Below are positions 17,705 to 27,181 of a stretch of DNA of 64,000 bases, one piece after another. The position numbers were made by a program, and so were the translations under genes. The notes under the pieces were generated by a model that ran no database searches, was not told where the DNA came from, and saw nothing but the letters and a program-made list of their open reading frames with translations. Numbering within the stretch: the stretch's first letter is position 1; the number at the start of each line of letters is the position of its first letter. This DNA comes from Rhodopirellula bahusiensis (lineage in GTDB: Bacteria; Planctomycetota; Planctomycetia; Pirellulales; Pirellulaceae). The stretch is taken from contig NZ_NIZW01000006.1 of NCBI RefSeq assembly GCF_002727185.1, positions 372,001 through 436,000 on the forward strand, written 5' to 3'.

Positions 17705-20200
17705 TCAGTGGTTGAAAACGAATTCGCGGCCGTTCAGCACCGCCCAGAAAACGTCTTCCATGACCGCTTGAGGTTGTGCACCTTCTTCGGCGAGCAACGT
17801 CTTCACCGACTCGCGTTCTTCCGTTGAAGGATCACGACTCAGTGCCCGGCGATAAATGCGATCGAGGACCACTTCAGGTTCGAGATTTTCATCGTTCAAC
17901 CAACGCTTGATCAAACCACCTCGCACGATTTTGCTGTGAACGGAACTGCCGTTGAGCAAGTGCAATGCTTGAGACAGCGAAGGATCCGTAGTCGCTTCGC
18001 AATCGCACACGGTTGCTCGAGCTGAACGTCCAAACGTCGTCAAGAAATAGTTGGACGTTGCACCATCAGCGATCTGCACCGCACGACTACCGAGAGGCAA
18101 GCCACTGAATTTTTCAGGACTCTCGGTGACCTGGCAGATGCAATCCAGCAGACTTTCCGCAGGGACCCGGCGAATCGTCGCGTGAGCATAATTTCGCGAA
18201 TCGTGGGCGTTGGATTCGTTGGTCGCTGTGCTGCGTCCATAGGCTCGGCTGGTGCAAATGTCACGAACCAGTTTACGGAAGTCATAGTTGTACTCAACCA
18301 ACTTCTCACCCATTTCGTCGAACAACTCAGGGTTGCTCGGCGGATTGCTGACGCGAATGTCATCGACCGGATCGACCAAACCCGATCCCATAAAGTGGGC
18401 CCAAACTCGGTTGGCGATGCTCGTTGAAAAGAACGGGTTGTCGCCCGCCACCAACCAATCCGCCAACACTTCGCGGCGATCTTTTCCCTTCGTTTCTGGA
18501 GCGTCACCGCCCAAGAACTTAGGAGCCACGTTTGCGTTGGTCACCGGGTGTTTGGTTTCACCGCTGAATCGGTTGTAGACGATCTTTTCTCGGTAATCCT
18601 CGGCTTGCTTTCGCCCAACCTGGCTAAAGAAAGCGGTGAACCCGTAGTAATCGTCCATCGTCCAACGATCAAAGGGATGATTGTGACATTGGGCGCACTG
18701 CGTGCGAATTCCCATGAAGACCTGCGCGACGTTTTCTGCGGTCTTCAGTGTGTCCCGTTCGATCTCATAGAAGTTGGTCGCTGGTTCGCCGAAGGTACCA
18801 CCGGTACTGGTCAGCAGATCATGAACCATTTCGTTGACCGGAACATTGCGAGCGAACTGGTCGGTCAACCAACTCGCGTACAGCATCGCGGATTTCTTGC
18901 TGACTTGGTTCGTGCTCTTGATCATCAACAATTGAGCGAACTTCATCGCCCAGATCTCGCTGAACTCTTTCCGTTCCAGCAATCGGTCGATCAGTGCCTC
19001 TCGTTTATCGGGAGCCACATCGTTGACGAACAAATTCAACTCTTCTTCGGTTGGCAACAACCCGGTGATGTCGATGGTTGCACGGCGAATGAATTCCGCG
19101 TCAGTGCACTGGCCACTTGGAACCAAACGCAATTGCTGCAGCTTTTTGTCGACCAATTCGTCGACGTAGCTGCTCGGCTGCGGCTCCGGTGCACTGTATT
19201 GCAAGTCGGTGGGCAATGTCAGAATCTGCGACCCAACCGTGTGGGTGTCAAACCGAGCCATCACAAACGCTTCGCCACGCGCACCTGCGGTCGCCAAACC
19301 GTTTTGATCCATCGCGGCGACCGATGCATCGTTGGTCGAGAAGGTTGCCAAGCGACTTAAGTCGCGAGTCGTCCCGTCCGCATAAGTCGCAACGGTCACG
19401 AAACGTTGGGTCGAGTCAGCGCCTTCCAAAACGGCTTGCTGAGGGTAGATCGCTACCGAAGTCACCGCGGGTGGCTGTGCATCGGCGGGGTCTTTGGGAG
19501 CTCCGGCCTTCAACCAATTGTGCATGGTTGCGTAGTAGTCCGAATCCACACCAAACAACTTGCCGCCGGTATGAGGTACAGAACCAACCGACTTTTTCAA
19601 CAACAGACTTTCGGATGGAACGGCAAGATTGATCCGACGAACACCGATTTCTCGCGTGATCCGTTGATAGTCGCCATTTGGATCAAAGCCGAACAAGCTG
19701 AGGTTGAACCCGTCCTTGCCGCGAGCCGCACCGTGACATGAACCGGTGTTGCAACCTGAACGAGTTAGAGTCGGCATCACATCTTTGATGAAACTGACCG
19801 GTGGATGAGTCGCTGCCTGAGCGACTCGAACCTTGACTTCGACGCTTGTACCGCTGAAGCGCCCGTTCAATGTCGTTTCGCCATCGGCAAGCGGTCGCAG
19901 GATATAGCCGTCCAGTTTCGCCAGTTTGTCATCGCCCAACGACCAACGGACCTTGTCGGTGATATCTTCCGTCACTCCATCCTCTCGCCGCATGACCGCG
20001 ACAAAAGATTGAAAGTCGGCGGCAGTCGTCAGCGAGATTTCTGGCGGATAAACCGAGAGATCCACTTTGGGCAGCTCGCCCGGTTTACTTTTGATAGCTT
20101 CCGGGGAAGCCGCGGAGACCGACCCAGCCGAGACCACCGCGATTGCAATCGCAGTGAGTCCCAACGCGTGAACAGTCAATCGATGGAAGGACCGGTTCAT
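17705..20200 (-). CDS. Exported DUF1549/DUF1553 protein with Ig-like and cytochrome-like motifs
   Basis: 831 residues, with signal peptide (LTAIAIAVVSAGSVSAAS). Ig-like (BIG2-type) beta modules flank a Cys-rich segment with TRSGCNTGSCHGAARG (CxxxxCH), close to the planctomycete cytochrome-like domains. The DUF1549 domain is seen as DELVDKKLQQLRLVPSG with FIRRATIDITGLLPTEEE, and a second CAQCH motif lies in ~QCAQCHNHPFDRW. DUF1553 follows with NPFFSTSIANRVWAHFMG. The combination is characteristic of planctomycetes and often paired with DUF1501 genes, as here. The biochemical role is not established. The ATG overlaps the stop of the PPC-domain gene (ATGA), indicating coupled translation. Confidence 0.9.
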   Translation of the reverse strand: MNRSFHRLTVHALGLTAIAIAVVSAGSVSAASPEAIKSKPGELPKVDLSVYPPEISLTTAADFQSFVAVMRREDGVTEDITDKVRWSLGDDKLAKLDGYILRPLADGETTLNGRFSGTSVEVKVRVAQAATHPPVSFIKDVMPTLTRSGCNTGSCHGAARGKDGFNLSLFGFDPNGDYQRITREIGVRRINLAVPSESLLLKKSVGSVPHTGGKLFGVDSDYYATMHNWLKAGAPKDPADAQPPAVTSVAIYPQQAVLEGADSTQRFVTVATYADGTTRDLSRLATFSTNDASVAAMDQNGLATAGARGEAFVMARFDTHTVGSQILTLPTDLQYSAPEPQPSSYVDELVDKKLQQLRLVPSGQCTDAEFIRRATIDITGLLPTEEELNLFVNDVAPDKREALIDRLLERKEFSEIWAMKFAQLLMIKSTNQVSKKSAMLYASWLTDQFARNVPVNEMVHDLLTSTGGTFGEPATNFYEIERDTLKTAENVAQVFMGIRTQCAQCHNHPFDRWTMDDYYGFTAFFSQVGRKQAEDYREKIVYNRFSGETKHPVTNANVAPKFLGGDAPETKGKDRREVLADWLVAGDNPFFSTSIANRVWAHFMGSGLVDPVDDIRVSNPPSNPELFDEMGEKLVEYNYDFRKLVRDICTSRAYGRSTATNESNAHDSRNYAHATIRRVPAESLLDCICQVTESPEKFSGLPLGSRAVQIADGATSNYFLTTFGRSARATVCDCEATTDPSLSQALHLLNGSSVHSKIVRGGLIKRWLNDENLEPEVVLDRIYRRALSRDPSTEERESVKTLLAEEGAQPQAVMEDVFWAVLNGREFVFNH

Positions 20201-22743
20201 TTCGACTCCTTTTGCTGACGTAGTTGCTCCAAGCGACTCAGTGGCTTGGCGGCGGGCTTCGGTTTGGGTTTCGCTTCAGTTTTCTTCTCAGCGGGTGGAT
20301 CTTTTTTGACCGGCAACGGTTTGTCGATCCGGATCTCGCCGGTGCCGTCCGTTTGGATCATTGTTTCACCGTCTCGGGTGATCAACGTTTGGACGACCAT
20401 TGTCTTGTGCGTGCCAGGTTTTGCATCGGCCGCGACTTTCAGCTCGAACTGAACCGCCTCGGATCCGAGTTCCACTTTCTTCTTTGGCTCATCACACGTC
20501 ACTCCGTTGGGAATTCCAACCAAGCGAACTTCGATGTTGCCTTCGATATCTCTGCGTTTGGTCATCCCAACCGCCAACATCGTTTCCGCACCTTGCTCGG
20601 CAGCTGATTTCGGGAATGCAAAATCGAAAACGGGTTCTTCCACTTCCAACATAATTGGAGAAGTGGACATCGTTGCCGTTCCGCGATTGGTTCCGTAGCT
20701 AACCTGCAACACCATCGGCCAACTTCCAATCGCTGCACTACCGTTTGCTGTGATTGGAATGATCACTTCGTTTTTGCCTTTGTCGATCCGTTTGCTGTTG
20801 TTCACGCCGACACCCGGTGGGTTGTAAAGCGTTCGGAAAGACACATTTCCTTCGAAGCCTTCATCACGCTTGATACGGACCAACAAGTCCTTGCTGCCAC
20901 GGCGAAGGATGGGAGTCTTGGGTTGCACCACTTCGACACTGAATGGCATCGCTTCGCAGACTGCCAAGGCAGCTTTCTCGGTCTCGTAGCCAAACATTTC
21001 ACGACGGTTCTGACCCAACACGACTTTGTGGTGTTGGTTGAATTTGCCGCGAATTTCGCGATCACCGATCTTGCCAACTGCTCCGACGTCGAAGAATGCG
21101 CCACCAAGGGCTGCGTCCTTCGTCGCATGGAGCACAACTGGGATTTCGACGCGACCTGCTGGCATTGGGAAAGTTTGAGCAGTCACTCCTTCAGGCAAAC
21201 CTTCGACCAACGCATCAAACTGTTCGTTGAATTGATTTCGCCGAGCGGTCAACACCATCGCACCATGCCCACCGACGGGCACGGGAACCACCATCGCTTC
21301 GTCACGACGTAGTTCTTTCAAGGTCAATTCCAGCGACGGTTCACGACGGCTGAGTTCGATGACGTAGTTGTGGTTGGGACTTCCGCGACGCAGGTGGTCA
21401 TAAACACGGACAAAGTGATTGCCATCCGCTGCGGCGTCGAAGTCAACCAAGCCGTCCGGATTCGATCCAATATCATCGCTGCCCTTGAGCGTTTTTCCAT
21501 CGGGACCGAAGACGTGAATCACACCATCGAGTGGCGAACGCAGCGTTTTGCGAGCATGCAATTGAACTCGAACGCGATCACCTTTCTTGCATTCGAACGA
21601 ATACCAGTCATAGCCGTCGCCCTCCTCAATCACGCCACATAACAAAGCGGGAAATTGACCAGGAGATGCTTGTGACTGCCCTTCGTTGGGTTCGGCCTCG
21701 GTCACGATCGGTGCGTCGCTGACTCGAATCCAGTTAGGAGAAGGTGAGACACCTCGATCGTCCTGATGAGTCACCGGCCACTCGGCAACAGGCTGACTGG
21801 GAAGCTGAACACTGGAATCCGTCACGGTCCCATCAACGTCAATCAACTTCGCTTGCAGCACTTCACCGTTGACACCGCCGGACGGAATAACAGTCACTGG
21901 ACGAGGGAACGAACCGACGTGCAATCGGTAACCGCACTTGTTGGATGCTCCCAAGAATGAACTTTCACGCACGACGATTGTGTAGTCACCGGCTTCTTCG
22001 GGTGTGAACGAACACAAGCTGTCTTGTTGAAGCAGAGGCGAATCATCGCTGACTGCCACTTCAAATCGATCGGAATTCAAAATCGCGATCGCGGGATCAA
22101 AGATGTTCCGGTTGCGAAGTTCCTGGACCAATCGAATGCCTTCGATTTCGACAGTCAGTTTCTGACCGGCTTCCAAGTGCACTTTGAAGCAATCAACATC
22201 CTCACGATCGACGTTGCCTTCGATCGTGCGATCCATCTCAATGGACTGCGTTTCTTCAAACGAGTTGTTGGGTTCCACTTCGTTGACGATCGGCATCGCT
22301 CCCACGCCGATCAATCGCAGGTCGGTGATTCCCGATTTCGTAACCAAACGAATGGGATACAACCCAGGAGCGAGATTTTCGGCTGCCTTCAGCTTCACCG
22401 TCACCGATTTTTCATCAACAGGTTTGACCTCCAGAATTTCCAGCCCCGGCAAATCCGTCAAAACTTGAGTGGCGTCACCGAGCGAACTTCCGTGAAGCGT
22501 GATCGTCGATTCTTCACCGCGAACCACGCCAAGCGGACGCATGTAACTGATTTTCGGGAATGCCGCCGAAGCGGTTCCGACCACAAGCGTCGCACTCACG
22601 ACCGCCGCGACGCCGAGCAAGCAGCGTTTGGCAGCACGTGAATTGAATGCAGAGAACACAGAAGCCCAGGGCTTCTTCGCCCAACGCGGTGACCGACGAG
22701 AAAATCGGTCTGCGCAAGCAGGGAGATTGTCGTGTGACATCAC
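20197..22743 (-). CDS. Exported protein with pre-peptidase C-terminal-like (PPC) beta domains
   Basis: 848 residues. A long basic N-terminal leader (~35 residues) precedes a hydrophobic segment ending Ala-Ser-Ala, consistent with export. PPC-type domains are seen at about 150-270 and 345-450 as NEVEPNNSFEETQSIEM with DVDCFKVHLEAGQKLTVEI, and EAEPNEGQSQASPGQFP with DGYDWYSFECKKGDRVRVQL. Further beta-sandwich repeats fill the rest, and the C-terminus is a Lys/Pro/Ala-rich tail. It is probably a large cell-surface or periplasmic adhesion/scaffold protein whose partner is the DUF1549/1553 product encoded immediately downstream. No peptidase catalytic residues are seen. Confidence 0.82.
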   Translation of the reverse strand: MMSHDNLPACADRFSRRSPRWAKKPWASVFSAFNSRAAKRCLLGVAAVVSATLVVGTASAAFPKISYMRPLGVVRGEESTITLHGSSLGDATQVLTDLPGLEILEVKPVDEKSVTVKLKAAENLAPGLYPIRLVTKSGITDLRLIGVGAMPIVNEVEPNNSFEETQSIEMDRTIEGNVDREDVDCFKVHLEAGQKLTVEIEGIRLVQELRNRNIFDPAIAILNSDRFEVAVSDDSPLLQQDSLCSFTPEEAGDYTIVVRESSFLGASNKCGYRLHVGSFPRPVTVIPSGGVNGEVLQAKLIDVDGTVTDSSVQLPSQPVAEWPVTHQDDRGVSPSPNWIRVSDAPIVTEAEPNEGQSQASPGQFPALLCGVIEEGDGYDWYSFECKKGDRVRVQLHARKTLRSPLDGVIHVFGPDGKTLKGSDDIGSNPDGLVDFDAAADGNHFVRVYDHLRRGSPNHNYVIELSRREPSLELTLKELRRDEAMVVPVPVGGHGAMVLTARRNQFNEQFDALVEGLPEGVTAQTFPMPAGRVEIPVVLHATKDAALGGAFFDVGAVGKIGDREIRGKFNQHHKVVLGQNRREMFGYETEKAALAVCEAMPFSVEVVQPKTPILRRGSKDLLVRIKRDEGFEGNVSFRTLYNPPGVGVNNSKRIDKGKNEVIIPITANGSAAIGSWPMVLQVSYGTNRGTATMSTSPIMLEVEEPVFDFAFPKSAAEQGAETMLAVGMTKRRDIEGNIEVRLVGIPNGVTCDEPKKKVELGSEAVQFELKVAADAKPGTHKTMVVQTLITRDGETMIQTDGTGEIRIDKPLPVKKDPPAEKKTEAKPKPKPAAKPLSRLEQLRQQKESK

Positions 22744-22815
22744 AACAAACCTTCGGTGGGATAGAGGCGGGGCGGGATAGGTGGGAATCGACCGTCGGTG
22801 ACGTTGCGTCAGCGA

Positions 22816-24135
22816 CTAGGTCAAGATTTTCTCAATGACGTTTCCGCCATCAACAATTTCGATGGGCCGATCGCCGGGTGCCATCAGCTCTTTATCAGCC
22901 ACAATGCCGAGCAAACGATACATGGTCGTTGCCAAATCAGCAGGCGACACAGGATCCAACTCGGGTTCCGACGCGGTCGAGTCCGACGCACCGTGAATCA
23001 TGCCGCCTTGAACACCACCGCCGGCCAGCATCACGCTGAAGACCTTTGGCCAGTGATCGCGTCCGGCGTCCGCGTTGATCTTCGGTGTGCGACCAAATTC
23101 GCTGGTGACCATGACCAACGTTTCGTCCAGCAGACCACGCTCACTCAAGTCATCGATCAGGACGGCCAAGCCTTGATCAAACGATGGCATTTGGCCTCGA
23201 ATGCCCGACGTGATCGACGTGTGCATGTCCCAAGAGCCGTAGGTCATGGTGACCAAGCGTGAACCAGCTTCGATCAAACGACGGCACATCAACATTCGCG
23301 AACCGGCTTGATTGCGTCCGTAGCGATCGCGAGTCTTGTCGTCTTCCTTGGACAGATCAAACGCCGCCTTGGCTTCCGGTGTGTCCAACAGGTCATAAGC
23401 ACGCTCGTAGAACGTGTTCATCGCACCAACATTGTCTGCTGACGTGCCGGTGACGAATCGCTGGTTCACCATTTCCAACGCACGTTTGCGACGCATGAAG
23501 CGAGCTTCGTCGACGCCGCCTGCCAAGTTCAAATCACGAACTTGGAAGTCACCGCGAGCCGGGTCGGCACCAAGTGCGAACCCGCCGTATGAGCTGGGTA
23601 GATACCCTGTTCCTGCGAACTCGTTGGGAACGTTTGGCACGCAAATGTAGGCTGGCAAATTGTTGCGTGGCCCGTACTCGTGACTGACCACAGCACCAAA
23701 GCTGGGGTAACTCAGCGCGGGGCTGGGTTTGTATCCCGTGAACATGTTGTGCGTACCACGCTCGTGTGCCGCTTCGCCGTGCGACATCGATCGAATGACA
23801 CAGTACTTGTCGGCTCGTTTGGCCAACTGCGGCATCGCACTGCCGATGACTTCGCCCGTGTTGGTTTTGATCGTCCCCAGATCGCCACGATATTCCATCG
23901 GGCTGTAAGGTTTTGGATCCCATGATTCCTGTTGAGCCATCCCGCCGGGCAGGTAGATGTGGATGACACTCTTCGCCCTTGGTTTGACGAAGTCGTATTG
24001 TTTGATCTCAGCCGATGCTTCTCGCATCAACAACTGAGGCAAACTCAATCCAAGACCGCTGGCTGCTCCCGCAACCAAAAATCCTCGGCGACCAAACATG
24101 CCGGGCTGCGTCAGTGGGTTTCCGTGACAACGCAT
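22816..24135 (-). CDS. DUF1501 family protein, Tat-exported
   Basis: 439 residues from ATG 24135, selected because GAGGAG lies upstream (~24145-24150) and the longer frame from 24180 adds no recognisable sequence. The N-terminus has a twin-arginine leader (Arg-Arg-Gly-Phe-Leu-Val-Ala-Gly-Ala-Ala). The body has the alkaline-phosphatase-like fold features seen in DUF1501: HIYLPGGMAQQESWDPKP, GEAAHERGTHNMFTG and SEFGRTPKINADAGRDHWP. The last lies near a metal site in the superfamily. It heads the operon leading to the PPC, DUF1549/1553, cytochrome-WD40 and birA genes. DUF1501 proteins may be sulfatase- or phosphatase-like enzymes; the substrate is unknown. Confidence 0.9.
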   Translation of the reverse strand: MRCHGNPLTQPGMFGRRGFLVAGAASGLGLSLPQLLMREASAEIKQYDFVKPRAKSVIHIYLPGGMAQQESWDPKPYSPMEYRGDLGTIKTNTGEVIGSAMPQLAKRADKYCVIRSMSHGEAAHERGTHNMFTGYKPSPALSYPSFGAVVSHEYGPRNNLPAYICVPNVPNEFAGTGYLPSSYGGFALGADPARGDFQVRDLNLAGGVDEARFMRRKRALEMVNQRFVTGTSADNVGAMNTFYERAYDLLDTPEAKAAFDLSKEDDKTRDRYGRNQAGSRMLMCRRLIEAGSRLVTMTYGSWDMHTSITSGIRGQMPSFDQGLAVLIDDLSERGLLDETLVMVTSEFGRTPKINADAGRDHWPKVFSVMLAGGGVQGGMIHGASDSTASEPELDPVSPADLATTMYRLLGIVADKELMAPGDRPIEIVDGGNVIEKILT

Positions 24136-24468
24136 GTCTCTGATGCTCCTCAAATGAAGCGGGAAATGGGTTCGCCGCAACGACCGACTTCACGGTGCGC
24201 TCCGAGCAAATCCAAAAAGGGGTGGGACCTGGCTCGATCGTGGTGATCAAGTTCGGTGAAAGGTGGGATCCAACATTCGTGGACAGTGGCGGAGGTCTTC
24301 GTCTGCTTTTTTCGAGTCTGAAACACCTCGCAACATGAACGTTGGCGAGAACGATTCGTACCCTTAAAACATTCGCATCGTAGCAAGAACACTCATTGTG
24401 TCAATTAACTCACCGCCTACAGGGGGGAAGGATTCAATAGACTTTCCCCTCTTCCCAAGAGGCCCAGA

Positions 24469-25113
24469 TCAGCCAATCGGGCCGTTTCCACGCACGATTT
24501 CAAGCAATTCGATCGCCGGGCGGTGATCACAGCGGATCAGTGCGGTTCGCCCGTAGACGACTTCCCCGACATGAAGATTCAGAAATTCTGCCAGGCGTTT
24601 TCCCGCGGTGACCTTCCAAAGTCGACACAATTGAACTTGGCGAAGCACGTTGTTTTCAATCAAAACTCGCCCGAGCGGAATCTGCCCGCTCGCGATTTGA
24701 TGCCAAACCGATCGCGAGAGAGCAGATGGGTCCAAGCGAACGATTCCGTGCTGCACCACTCGCTGGGTGTCCTGAGTGACCAACGTGATTTCTCTCGTGT
24801 AGGCCTCCGTCGCGTCGAGTTCATCTGGATTGGCAACATCGACCGCTTGAGCCACCCGGCCATCGCGAAAACGGTTTCGGCGGCGATGAACGACCACGTC
24901 CACCGGTTCGCCGTGATAGTGCTCGACGGTCACCGTCATATGAGACTGATGATTCAGCAACGTGTCGAACGGCTCGGGAATGTCGGTCGCTAATTCGAAC
25001 TCCGCCAGCTCACCAAAATCGCTGTAGAACTCTTTCAACAACGACTTCAAATCGACCTGTTCGGCGGACTCACTCAACGTTTCGATCTCGGAGGACGGTG
25101 AACCGGGAGGCAT
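24469..25113 (-). CDS. Chorismate pyruvate-lyase (UbiC/DUF98)-like protein
   Basis: 214 residues from ATG 25113. The fold is recognised by four segments: MTVTVEHYHGEPVDVVVH, the strand with Thr-Arg-Glu-Ile-Thr-Leu, PLGRVLIENNVLRQVQ and the end GRTALIRCDHRPAIELLEIV, whose Glu corresponds to the conserved acidic residue near the ligand site of UbiC-type enzymes. The family either releases pyruvate from chorismate to give 4-hydroxybenzoate or forms the ligand-binding UTRA fold. No DNA-binding domain is present. It is 88 bases after the polyprenyl synthase fusion and on the same strand, which suggests a supply of an aromatic acceptor for prenylation; that link is inference. The 24181-24468 gap holds no further gene. 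Confidence 0.65.
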   Translation of the reverse strand: MPPGSPSSEIETLSESAEQVDLKSLLKEFYSDFGELAEFELATDIPEPFDTLLNHQSHMTVTVEHYHGEPVDVVVHRRRNRFRDGRVAQAVDVANPDELDATEAYTREITLVTQDTQRVVQHGIVRLDPSALSRSVWHQIASGQIPLGRVLIENNVLRQVQLCRLWKVTAGKRLAEFLNLHVGEVVYGRTALIRCDHRPAIELLEIVRGNGPIG

Positions 25114-25201
25114 GAGCAACTTTCAAACGGAGTCCGCGTTGGGCGATGATCAGTTGGTTCCAACAAAACGCATGGCTGTTCGGTCGATGCAAGAAGCAGA
25201 C

Positions 25202-27181
25202 CTATCGAGCGACCACGCCAATCTTCACGACGGCGGGCGAGCTTGACTGCTGGGCTTCTTCACCCGAGTCCGATGCATCAGGCCGCTCCAGGACGGTGTC
25301 GACCAAGAAATACAGCAACCGTCGCAAGCTTTCGTTTTCGATTTCGTCGGCGACTTGTTCCGCACGAGCCTGATGTTTGTCGATCAATTGCAAACTCATC
25401 TCGAACACGTTGGCTTTTTCATACAGCCGGCGTGCCGTGCTCAATCGCTCGCGATCTGACAACTCGCAATCAGGCTCCGCCAATGCGAGCAACCTTTCTT
25501 TGTCTTCATCTTCCAGATGCTGAAGCGCCAACGCCCACAACAAAGTCGGGCGTCCACCAATCACATCCGCACCAGCCGTCAGCTTGTTCGAGTCATCCCC
25601 AGCCCAGTCGTTCAGGTCGTTGATGATTTGGAAAGCAACCCCGAGGTTCCGGCTGAATTTGCGAATTGGATCGACCAGCAACGATGCATCGCCGGCCATT
25701 CGCACGCCGCTGTAAAGAGCGGCCTCAAACGCGGGAGAGGTCTTGAGAGCATAGATCTTGAGTGCGTCCAATGGCGTCAAACGGCGATCTTTCGCGTCTC
25801 GCCAAAGCAGCTCCGCACCTTGTCCCTCGGACAATCGAACGTGAGCGGCGGCCAACGAGTCCAGCAAATCGACTCGCGTTTCGGCATCGACTTCATCGCC
25901 CATCATATTGCGGCTGAGCAGACGATAGCCGAGCCCAATCAGGTAATCGCCGACGTTGATCGCCGTGGCGGTACCGAATCGTTGATGCACAGCGGGCTGA
26001 CCGTAACGGAATGCATCGCCGTCTTCGATGTCGTCGTGCACCAAACTGGCTTTGTGAAACGTTTCGATGCTCAATGCCGCCCGACGAACCGCATCCGGCA
26101 CACGATTGAGAACATCCTCTCCATCCGCTCCCGTGCCATCGCCGCCCATCATTGCGTCGTAGGCCGCCAATGTGATGAACGGACGCGAGTGCTTGCCACC
26201 ACGAGCCAAGAAATCGAGAGCAATCGTTTCGGTTGCGGCGATCGGATCGACACCTTCCAGTTGGTCCGGTGTCACCGCGGGACGCGCCCCGTTTTCCGAT
26301 GGAGTCGAATCCAGCATGCGAGTGCCTGGCGAATAAACGCCAGTGTTGTCGCCGCCCAGGTGACTCTCACGTTGCCGGGGTGCCAAACGCTCGAACAACG
26401 TGTCTTCGAACAGCAATCCAGCGGCTCGCATCAAGTGAACGTAGCTCTTTGTCTTTGCGGCCGCGGGCGTGTACGGCGTGCGAATCATTTGCTCCACCCA
26501 AGGTTCGTCGACCTTGGTGTTTCGGCAATCGCTCGACAGCAATGGAACCGCCATGCAGGGTATCCCGGCCAGCAATACTTTGTCGATCGCTTTTTCCAAA
26601 ACGTTCAAACAAGCCACGCCAACAACGGCATCAACGTATCCACCGACAATGATTTTCATCACGACCGGTGAACCTTCGGCCACCAAAACTCGGTAGCCCA
26701 TGTCTTCGGCGATCGAGCGGAAATCGGCGATGCTGCAAGCGCCGCATTCTTTGCAATTCATGCCGAATTGGTCGTATTCGGCGGGACAACCTTCGGCATG
26801 CTTCAAACAGTGAGGCAGCAAGAACAGTCGTCGTTCCGGTGGAACCGACGCGAGCGCGTCCGCCCAAAACTCGCTGCTGATCATCACCATCACCCAGCCA
26901 AGATAGCTCTCGGGCAAATCAGCCTCTTCGAGCATGCGGCGGGAGATCTGTTCCATCTCATCCTTGGTCATCGGATGAGAACGATCCAGCTTGGCGGCGA
27001 CCTCGGCGCAACGGCCTCGCAAGCTTTCACGCATTGCCAACGTTTCTGGCACCTCCTTCAAATGGCTCGTCTTTCGACGTCGGCCTGAAGAGGTTCCTGG
27101 AACGGACACATCGCTCGATGCGTTCTCGTTCGGCGGGATAGATGCGGGAAGGGAGGGGGATCCGGTCGACAAGCCAATCAC
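25202..27181 (-). CDS. DUF116 domain fused to polyprenyl diphosphate synthase
   Basis: 659 residues. Residues ~50-265 are a DUF116 domain with conserved cysteines (Cys125, Cys132, Cys143, Cys146, Cys149 in PHCLKHAEGCP and NCKECGAC), probably binding metal or Fe-S. Residues ~310-650 are a trans-polyprenyl diphosphate synthase with GGKHSRP (328-334), first aspartate motif HDDIEDGD (382-389), FQIINDLNDWAGDD for the second (first Asp replaced by Asn, ~523) and GGRPT. It condenses isopentenyl diphosphate to polyprenyl diphosphates; chain length is not readable. The start GTG 27181 overlaps the stop of the cyclase gene (GTGA), so it is translated with it. The two-domain fusion is unusual. The product may feed the adjacent class II terpene cyclase. 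Confidence 0.85.
   Translation of the reverse strand: MIGLSTGSPSLPASIPPNENASSDVSVPGTSSGRRRKTSHLKEVPETLAMRESLRGRCAEVAAKLDRSHPMTKDEMEQISRRMLEEADLPESYLGWVMVMISSEFWADALASVPPERRLFLLPHCLKHAEGCPAEYDQFGMNCKECGACSIADFRSIAEDMGYRVLVAEGSPVVMKIIVGGYVDAVVGVACLNVLEKAIDKVLLAGIPCMAVPLLSSDCRNTKVDEPWVEQMIRTPYTPAAAKTKSYVHLMRAAGLLFEDTLFERLAPRQRESHLGGDNTGVYSPGTRMLDSTPSENGARPAVTPDQLEGVDPIAATETIALDFLARGGKHSRPFITLAAYDAMMGGDGTGADGEDVLNRVPDAVRRAALSIETFHKASLVHDDIEDGDAFRYGQPAVHQRFGTATAINVGDYLIGLGYRLLSRNMMGDEVDAETRVDLLDSLAAAHVRLSEGQGAELLWRDAKDRRLTPLDALKIYALKTSPAFEAALYSGVRMAGDASLLVDPIRKFSRNLGVAFQIINDLNDWAGDDSNKLTAGADVIGGRPTLLWALALQHLEDEDKERLLALAEPDCELSDRERLSTARRLYEKANVFEMSLQLIDKHQARAEQVADEIENESLRRLLYFLVDTVLERPDASDSGEEAQQSSSPAVVKIGVVAR

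Noticed and set aside
18548-19360. 270-codon plus-strand open frame inside the DUF1549/1553 gene
   Set aside because: Same reason: complement of a well-supported coding sequence, with no domain.
25517-26671. 384-codon plus-strand open frame inside the DUF116-prenyl synthase gene
   Set aside because: The translation has no known features and is His/Arg/Gln-rich, while the minus strand shows DUF116 cysteines and prenyl synthase motifs.
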